64,000 bases of DNA from the NCBI GenBank assembly GCA_037178855.1, contig JASJZC010000005.1:4898001-4962000 (forward strand), in the 5' to 3' direction. Each line of letters opens with the position of its first letter. The stretch's first letter is position 1. The notes beneath the pieces were generated by a model. The model saw only the letters and a list, made by a program, of their open reading frames with translations. It had not been told where the DNA came from and searched no databases. Source of the stretch: Oscheius sp. JU75. Its lineage: Eukaryota > Nematoda > Chromadorea > Rhabditida > Rhabditidae. Both the position numbers and the translations under genes were made by a program. This document shows positions 57,843 to 64,000 of the stretch, in pieces.

Positions 57843-57885
57843 ATCCAGGTTCGGGTCGGCATCCAACAGCTCACTCTACAGCAAC

Positions 57886-58168
57886 ATGAAGTCCATTCTC
57901 AGCCTTCTCCTGGCTCTTGTCGTTATTCTTTGTATGGCCGAAGTCACTTTCGCCCAGTGGGGCTGGGGAATGCGCAGAAGAATGTACGGAGGTTGGTACT
58001 ATTCTTTGCTCCAGAACCACTACCTTTTCATTTGAATCTATCTTCTTGCTCATTCCAAATTTAGGTTATGGAGGCTATGGAATGGGCGGTTACGGTGGCT
58101 ACGGCATGGGAGGATACGGTGGATACGGAATGGGCGGCTATCCAGGTTACTACGGTTATGGAAAGTAA
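57886..58168 (+). CDS. Secreted YGGYG peptide, caenacin/NLP-like
   Basis: Two exons (57886-57991 and 58065-58168). A signal peptide (MKSILSLLLALVVILCMAEV) leads to WGWGMRRRMYG and then three near-perfect GGYGGYGMG repeats, ending YPGYYGYGK. The repeat number makes it the most regular member of the cluster. No enzymatic domain is present. By family analogy it is a secreted epidermal antimicrobial or neuropeptide-like peptide. AATAAA lies near 58204. Confidence 0.87.
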
Positions 58169-58438
58169 TCCAGACAACAACTACACATGTATTTATTACA
58201 CATAATAAATCGGCATTCTCGATGTACTCTTATCGGTGACAGGCCACTGTCAAGGACAGCATTTTTCTTCGCGGATGACGATCGTTCGCCGAACGCGAGA
58301 CTTCGATCAACAATCGTGTTTGTTTGGAAGACACTCGGCAAAAGAAACATCGCATTGAAACCATAGTCTGTCAGTCTGAACCTATGAAAGTAACGGTAGC
58401 ACGAAGATACATAGTGCGTAATAACTATTTATGACGAC

Positions 58439-59574
58439 TTGTCAAAACTTTCCAAATTGTCTCCTCTAACTCTTTCAATTAAAGTCATTAGTTTGTCTGC
58501 TCATCGTCTGTGCTGCTGCCGTACAATAGGACAACTATCGCTATCGTGCCCAACTTGTCAAAACTTGTCGACTCTAACTCGCTCTCTTGAAAGCCATTTG
58601 CTTCTCTGGTGCTCCCGTGTGCCGTAGTCTCCCTTCTAATCTGTGCTCTCGTCTCCTGCAAATGCTCTCCCGTCGCCATCTACCATCTCAGGTCAGCTGT
58701 TTTATATTGATACCAGCCGGATTTGCCGCTTGTTTGGCCGTTTTATTAAGCTCCGAGTCTTCCATTGCCAAGAAACTCCCCAAGGAGCAAAAGCAATAGC
58801 TTTCTTTTTAGAATTAAAACAGTAACTTGCCAACTCAAAAAAGTTTCTTCAAGAATTAGCTTGATTTGTCTTGATAGAAAAAGTCTATAAACATTGTCAA
58901 GTGTTATCCAGATTAGAGTTGACTTGTGTGGCGGACGGACGCCTCTTGCAAATTGTAAAGGTAGGATGTTATATAGCTCTCGGTAATGTTGAATAACTAC
59001 TGTTCTGGAAAAGAGCTATATAACATAACAATATAAAACACCTGACCGACGATGGCGACGGGAGAGCATTTGCAGGAGACGAGAGCACAAACTAGAAGAG
59101 AGACTATAGCACACGGGAGCACCAGACAAGCAAATGGCTTTCAAGAGAGCGAGTTAGAGTCGACAAGTTGGGCACGATAGCGATAGTTGTCCTATTGTAC
59201 GGCAGCAGCACAGACGATGAGCAGACAAACTATTGACTTCAATTGAAACAGTTAGAAGAGACAATTTGGTAATAGTTCGGCAGGCGGCCCCCTCGTTCAA
59301 ACGTGTTCTGCTCTATGAGTACATGAGGACTCTAGAGTTCGAAGCTGCATATCTTCGCCGATGGAATCTGCTGGGCATCCGATGGGAGTTAACAGGAATG
59401 GGACTATCTACCTGGCCCACAGCGCCGCCAAGCCGACGAAAATAATAAAGAGCTCGGGGAAAGAGAATAAAAATTAAAAAAAAAAAATCCCGCCGAATTG
59501 AAATATGCGCACTAAAACACGTTTGAACGAGGGGGCCGCCTGTCCAACTATTACCGGCAGAAAAGTTTTGACAA
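58439..59574. mobile_element. 1.1-kb foldback (palindromic) DNA element
   Basis: Outer ends are TTGTCAAAACTTT and its complement. Inside lies a long inverted repeat, arms about 58451-58712 and 59029-59269, nearly identical (both contain GCAAATGCTCTCCCGTCGCC or its complement). A second inverted repeat has arms near 59270-59307 and 59515-59552 (GGCGGCCCCCTCGTTCAAAC). No transposase frame is present. The structure fits a foldback or MITE-like non-autonomous element, perhaps nested. No clear target-site duplication was found. Confidence 0.72.
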
Positions 59575-59871
59575 ACATGAGCGTTTATATCCGGAACAAG
59601 AAGTAAGATTCTGTTCTTTCGCCGTTCTAAACTCCGCTATAACTCCGAGGCTCTTTTAGCGGATAGAACACTTCGTATTGTGCAAAAATGGCGACTTTGC
59701 GTTGAATTGTCAAAAAGAAAAATTCTTCCGGTCTTTAGACTAAGACCACATGCTCTCGATCTTTGACCGAAGAGGGAAGTGCCGATTATCAACTTACGAA
59801 AGACTTCCATTCTACCGGTTTTTGATGATTTATCTACTGTTTTCAAAACATCTAGCAAACAAAAAGAGTCA

Positions 59872-60168
59872 TTAGTTTGCATTTGGCAAATCCTGAGCCT
59901 GCAACCAAACTATCGAAAGTTCCTTTAATTTAGCGTCTTTTTGAAGATCCCATGGAGCGTTTTCCCAACTAACAGTAGCAAACGGAGCATCTTTCAAAAC
60001 ATCTAGCAGACAAAAGATTTCCTGGCGTGATAGTAATCGTCCTCTTGCCAGCAATTTTTGGCTAATAGCTGCTAAAACCTCGGCGAAAGACTCATATTCG
60101 CCGAAGTAGCATTGTGGCCACGCGAACTTATTGTCCTCTCGGTGAAATGGTGTAAAACACGAATCGGC
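59872..60168 (-). other. Open exon-like segment of unknown origin
   Basis: Open for 99 codons behind a TTTTTATAG acceptor: ADSCFTPFHREDNKFAWPQC, FAEVLAAISQKLLARGRLLS, WLQAQDLPNAN, then stop. Composition is protein-like, but no start exon is seen. The phrase FCLLDVLK recurs in a second open frame at 59637-59882, so the DNA is partly duplicated. It could be the remnant of a gene or mobile element. Its upstream boundary overlaps the TATA box of the next peptide gene. Confidence 0.3.
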
Positions 60169-60169
60169 C

Positions 60170-60176
60170 TATAAAA
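60170..60176 (+). promoter_or_regulatory. TATA box of the peptide gene at 60206
   Basis: TATAAAA 36 bp upstream of the ATG. Confidence 0.6.
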
Positions 60177-60205
60177 AGTAGAGGTCACGCCGGGACGACT
60201 AAAAG

Positions 60206-60517
60206 ATGCGACAACTCTTGTTCCTGCTTGGTTTCCTCTGCCTTGTCCATCTTGCCACTGCCCAGTGTAAGTCCTCTCATCATTTTCAGATATTCAAAAT
60301 ACTTTCTTTTCAAACTTTTCTTTGAGGGGGCTACGGCTACCCGTACGGAGGGTATGGTGGCTACGGAGGCTACGGATATGGAATGAGTCCGTGGAGAATG
60401 AGACGAAGTGAGTACATTGCTCAAAATAAAATAAGGTATATTTCAGTGATGTGGCGTCAGGCAATGATGGGAGGATATGGATATCCGTACGGAGGATACG
60501 GTTACTACGGAAAGTAA
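60206..60517 (+). CDS. Secreted YGGYG peptide, caenacin/NLP-like
   Basis: Three exons (60206-60266, 60327-60407, 60447-60517). A signal peptide (MRQLLFLLGFLCLVHLATAQ) is followed by WGYGYPYGGYGGYGGYGYG, MSPWRMRR, and a last exon MMWRQAMMGGYGYPYGGYGYYGK. The first intron splits the codon right after the signal peptide, as in the other members. The intron before the Met-rich end is shared with the genes at 55524 and 56664. These shared positions point to one ancestral three-exon gene. Confidence 0.87.
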
Positions 60518-60767
60518 TTTTCTGTGATCGTACATATTGTACATATCATGCAATAAGACATTCTCTTCGAAACATTTCTATATCCCTCAGTCACAAAGAA
60601 AGAAACTTCGAGGAGTATTTATGCACATCAAGGGAATCTTTTAAAAAGTGAAAGAGTAATCACAGAGAATGGCGTAGAAAGATAGAGATCCAAGAGAGTG
60701 ACCGGGAAAAAGCAGTCGAATCTAATGAATTAATTTCATTGTTTAATAGAAGAGTCTTACCATGAGG

Positions 60768-61594
60768 TCACAAAGAGTCGTACGTCCTGACCAATTCAAA
60801 AAAGTTGACACAGAGCTCTTGGAAGGAGAGCGGATTGTGAAGATGACAGGCATGTCCTGCGTCGTTTATCTTTTCCAGTCGAGCATGGGGAAGACAACGA
60901 AGATTGGAGGCCGAGGAAGGTCCGAGCGATGTGTCCCGATCACCTAATACAAGCACCTTATGATTATCTTTGTGAACGAACTTACCCCAAAGGACGAGAA
61001 TGGGAGTCCGATAAACAGAAGGCTGACCAATCTCATGGGTATTGGACAGAGCTACTCCGACAACACAAGAGAAGACATCTTTCGCCAGGAGAGGTAGCAT
61101 GTATTGGGCTGACATCGAAGCCGCTACGAGCATGACCTGTTTGACAGCTAGAGAATTGAAGAACGACAATAACCACTTCGGTTTTTCACTTTGAGGGACT
61201 GAAGGACCTCCTGTTCGACCGCTTCCCGGGAGATCTACTACAAATTAACAGAGCATGAGAACAGACCTGGAGCAATGCAATGGTATCCAAGTGCAGCAAA
61301 AGTAGCCAACGTATCATGCTCTAGCCAGCAGGACGAAGTGTAGGCTTGACCATGAAGAAGAACCAATGTTGCTTTGGCATAGTGAGGTGGTCGAGCTTCT
61401 CGGAAAAAGACATTGTGTTCCTAAATGGATCAGTCAGCATGGATTATCTAGAGACTTACCCCAACTTCCACAAACCGTTCCTCGATCTGAACTAAGTGAG
61501 CCAATTTCCGACTGTTCTCCGGAATAGGTCGACTCAGGTCTGCCGTCTCAAGGAGAGTCGGTGAAGAGACTATCACCATTCTGAGAAGGTACAT
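60768..61594 (-). CDS. ABHD14-like alpha/beta hydrolase
   Basis: The start is MYLLRMVIVSSP (a second Met five residues in is possible). Core motifs: ATLVLLHGQAYTSSCW (oxyanion HG), LGYHCIAPGLPGSGR, VMLVAASMSAQYMLPLL with the nucleophile Ser in SMSAQ, VYRTPILVLWGDRDTSLG with the acid Asp, and KINDAGHACHLHNP with the catalytic His. The triad Ser-Asp-His is complete. The nucleophile context and the HLHNP block resemble mammalian ABHD14A/B (CIB), for which a lysine deacetylase activity yielding acetyl-CoA has been reported. Four exons are seen, and the intron before GDRDTS is about 45 nt. Cellular location cannot be told. Confidence 0.82.
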
Positions 61595-62999
61595 TATTCC
61601 AGGTAATGTATAGTAAACGAGAGAGAGCGTGACCGAAAGAACTGAATCTGTTGGTCTCTCATAGTAAAGTGTAAGTGATATGAATTGTGAAATCTATCAG
61701 TGATGATTGAGAAATTCCTCAATCATTCTTGTAGATCAGGTATTTTGATCAGAGGATAATACTCAGCGTGTTCAGTGGAACAACTTCTGGAAAGAACTAA
61801 TCTATTCGCGTGTCCTTGTTGAGAGAAGCCAGAAAGCGACATGAAAAGGATCCCGCTGCGATGTGCAACGACGCTGATACAACAGTGACACGTCCAGTGA
61901 GAAAACTCGACTAATTCGAATACTCGGAGAGGACTCAATAGAATGGATATGTGGATGTAGACGCTGTTGGCCGAAAGATTAATTGCCCTCATATTTACAA
62001 AACGAAATAGGGACAAAGAGAAAATGTTTGAGAGGGCTTATGGAGAGGCAGATAAGAGGCCGACCCGGCTGATAGCCCCGGGTGGCACGGCAGCAAACCA
62101 AAAGCCGCAAACTGGAATCCGGCCAGTGGCAACATCGGCTTTTTGTGCGTAGATGCGTGTTTAATGACATACACGCGGAGAGTCGTAATATCGCCATGGA
62201 GGTGTGTGAAAGGGAAAAACGACTGGGAGAAATCGAAGAGAAATTGGGGATGGGAGATTCGGAGCACTCGGACTCGAAAAAGACCAGTCGTTTGAATGTC
62301 TTCTCGGAGTGGTCATCGAAATCCCTCAGGAGGTGGTCCAAGACAAGCTGCAAGTCTCTCCGGAAGCGTCCAGGGACCTGAGCAAACACCCGGCGCCAAA
62401 ACCTTCAAATCGCCTGGATTAGTGGAACGGGCTGCTTGTGTCATTAGGTGCTAGAATAAACGTGTGTTGGGCAGAGAAAGGGCAACGACGGCCTTAAAAC
62501 TCACGTAAATCCACACTTGTCACAGTTTTACAATGCCTACAATTGGAGAGAGCTAAGAACTTTAGAGAAGTCCATTTGCATGAACGTATAAATGGACGGG
62601 CAAACAGACACGGAAGGCGTAATCGCGACACGAAACCACTCGACATAAGGTGGGGACATTATTGAGCAAAAGGTGGGAGCATTATACACTTCTGTCAGAC
62701 GAGAAAAAATCAAAATGAGAAATTATTGCGGGATGGGTGTTGGACGGCAGATGGCCACTTTGGACAGTGATGCATTATTCATGACGGGTCGGCGCCAGCA
62801 AACGAACACCGCTGATTCGAAGACTTGGGTCAATGCAGACTGCCTTTCTCGCGGTCGTTTCAAACGAGATTGCGCACAAAGGGCACTGGATTAAGCGCGC
62901 TTATGACCGTGGAGTCGCTCGTTACTGAATCGTTTGGACATTTCTACTAGCGAAAGAATTTATCAACAAAATATAACAACACCTAGCTCCATGGAACGC
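61595..62999. other. Spacer with one unresolved coding-like stretch
   Basis: At about 62,185-62,430 (plus) two frames look protein-like in succession: MEVCEREKRLGEIEEKLGMG, then in another frame VVIEIPQEVVQDKLQVSPEA up to SNRLD and a stop, with AATAAA near 62,456. No intron joins them cleanly, so no gene is called. Confidence 0.35.
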
Positions 63000-63653
63000 T
63001 CAAATAAGGTTATGATTCCAACGATACTTTCCGGTCATGTATTTAGGAGCGTGGAGCAGAGCGGTACACGGATGCTGGCCTTGGACTTCGCACATACACT
63101 GAAATCGGATTGAACAGAATATGTAGCCAACATACCTGTCGCTGGCATTTCGTTCCAAAGTCGGCCGGATTTAGCTTGGCAATTTGCTCAAGTTTCTCAC
63201 GTTTTGTCACCAATTCAGTCTTCCCAAGGGTTTTGGCCAACTGTGATTCGATCTCATCTCTGGTCATATTTTCCAAATCGAAAAGAACCTCTCGTCCGTC
63301 TTCTGATAGTCACAATTGTGTGTGCTCCTTGCAAACTAACTTAGATACGCTCTGGCAAATGGAGTGATCACCGCGTCACAGTGCTTGACAAGTTGTACTT
63401 TGGGATTGTGGAACTGAAGCTGGGCCCAGTGCCAGAACACAAATTCACGAGCTCCTTGCTGTCGTTCATTCGCGAGTCGATGGAAACCCATGGAGAATAC
63501 CTAAAAAGGCATTTTGCGGAAAGCTAATTACAAAAGGCAAAAAAGGCAGAAAAGGGAGATTCGTACCTGTACATTGTCCCTGAACTTGATTTTGCCTTGC
63601 TGTAAATAGTAGAATGTCCGCCGTAGCGGCATATTACCGTGCATGAACGGCAT
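63000..63653 (-). CDS. mrps-25: Mitochondrial small ribosomal subunit protein mS25 (MRPS25)
   Basis: The start MPFMHGNMPLRRTFYYLQQG matches mammalian MRPS25 (MPMKGRFPIRRTLQYLSQG) as I recall it. REFVFWHWAQLQFHNPKVQL corresponds to the FVFFNIPQIQYKNPWVQ block, then FARAYLDDGREVLFDLENM, KTLGKTE and NPADFGTKCQRQ. The C-terminal exon adds CMCEVQGQHPCTALLHAPKY and ends YRWNHNLI. Length (about 175 residues) is typical. The ATG is one base after a GGCAG acceptor. The protein belongs to the mitoribosome small subunit. A partial gene on the same strand ends about 180 bp upstream, so the two could share an operon. Confidence 0.9.
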
Positions 63654-63833
63654 CCTGCCTTTAATACAAAATTATTAAGAAAAGTGGGCAAGCTTGATAA
63701 TGTGGAGGAGAACGACCTCGAGAGGAGCCAACAAATGGATTAAATTGCTTAGAAAAGCTTTATAAAAAATCAGTGGATAAAAACACTGTTCCATAAGTAA
63801 CAAGGAAACAACACGGCAAGTCCCTAGAGCGAA

Positions 63834-64000
63834 TCAACGCGACAGGCCCATAATTCGAGGTTGTTTGGCTGGGCAGATGTGGTCAGGAAGGATCTGCAAC
63901 ATTTGCATTTGAAAAAAAAAACAAAGAAACGTACCTGATAACTATGTCAGCAACTCCAACGTTGAACTGGGAGCCGAGGGTGTCGAACCGAGCGAGGAAT
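63834..64000 (-). CDS. Partial gene, C-terminal exons of an unidentified protein
   Basis: Reading down from the window edge, FLARFDTLGSQFNVGVADIV ends at a GTACGT donor. A 41-nt intron with a TTGCAG acceptor leads in phase to SFLTTSAQPNNLELWACRVD, then SL and a stop at 63834-63836. The 5' part lies outside the window. No family is recognised. It lies upstream of mrps-25 on the same strand. Confidence 0.45.

Noticed and set aside
58587-58825. 60-70 codon open frames
   Set aside because: Inside the arm of the foldback element; the same DNA is repeated inverted.
62082-62381. 99-codon open frame (plus) and its 136-codon mirror (minus)
   Set aside because: Two frames look partly protein-like but cannot be joined by a visible intron; left as unresolved.
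1-64000. CRISPR arrays, prophage, bacterial operons, tRNA and rRNA genes
   Set aside because: The window is eukaryotic; no regularly spaced repeats, and no convincing tRNA boxes or rRNA sequence were seen.

Overview
This is nuclear DNA of a nematode, probably a chromadorean. Genes are split by very short GT-AG introns, mostly about 37-50 nt with TTTCAG-type acceptors. Several coding starts sit directly behind an acceptor, as expected with spliced-leader trans-splicing. The gene set (vha-8, Ro60/rop-1, a col-99-type membrane collagen, a DUF229 protein, YGGYG caenacin-like peptides, an ET-module protein) is nematode-like. Species cannot be fixed from the sequence alone. Exon structures were read by eye, so CDS coordinates are genomic spans from start codon to stop codon.

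Layout. 0-12 kb: a possible edge exon, an unrecognised acidic protein in a tight operon-like pair with V-ATPase subunit E (vha-8), then a run of small secreted or membrane proteins (ET-module, Lys-rich single-pass, DSL/EGF-like type I membrane, two-EGF secreted). 12-17 kb: transmembrane collagen of the col-99/MACIT type. 17-26 kb: ALKBH6-like dioxygenase, FoxN1/4-type fork head factor, LanC-like protein, an unrecognised Ser/Lys-rich protein, sphingomyelin synthase. 26-29 kb is gene-poor. 29-35 kb: TXNDC15-like thioredoxin-fold protein, Integrator subunit 13 (asunder) and a class A GPCR. 35-37 kb is repeat-rich.

37-48 kb: DUF229 protein with a repeat inside one intron, ATMIN/ASCIZ-like zinc finger, a short m-AAA-protease-like protein without ATPase or peptidase, Ro60, and a receptor-type tyrosine-phosphatase-like protein whose catalytic Cys appears to be Ser. 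48.8-54.6 kb: a Mesh-type NIDO/AMOP/VWD/sushi membrane protein. 55.5-60.5 kb: four short YGGYG secreted peptide genes on both strands, interrupted by a 1.1-kb foldback element. 60.7-64 kb: ABHD14-like hydrolase, mitochondrial ribosomal protein mS25 and a partial gene.

The genes do not form one pathway. Possible functional groupings are cuticle, epithelial surface and innate defence (collagen, Mesh-type, YGGYG peptides), RNA metabolism (Ro60, INTS13, ALKBH6) and cilia (FoxN1/4-type factor, TXNDC15). The most unusual items are the pseudophosphatase, the FtsH_ext-only mini-paraplegin, three introns that look GC-AG, a modular Helitron-like repeat family with at least six fragments, and the foldback element inside the peptide cluster.
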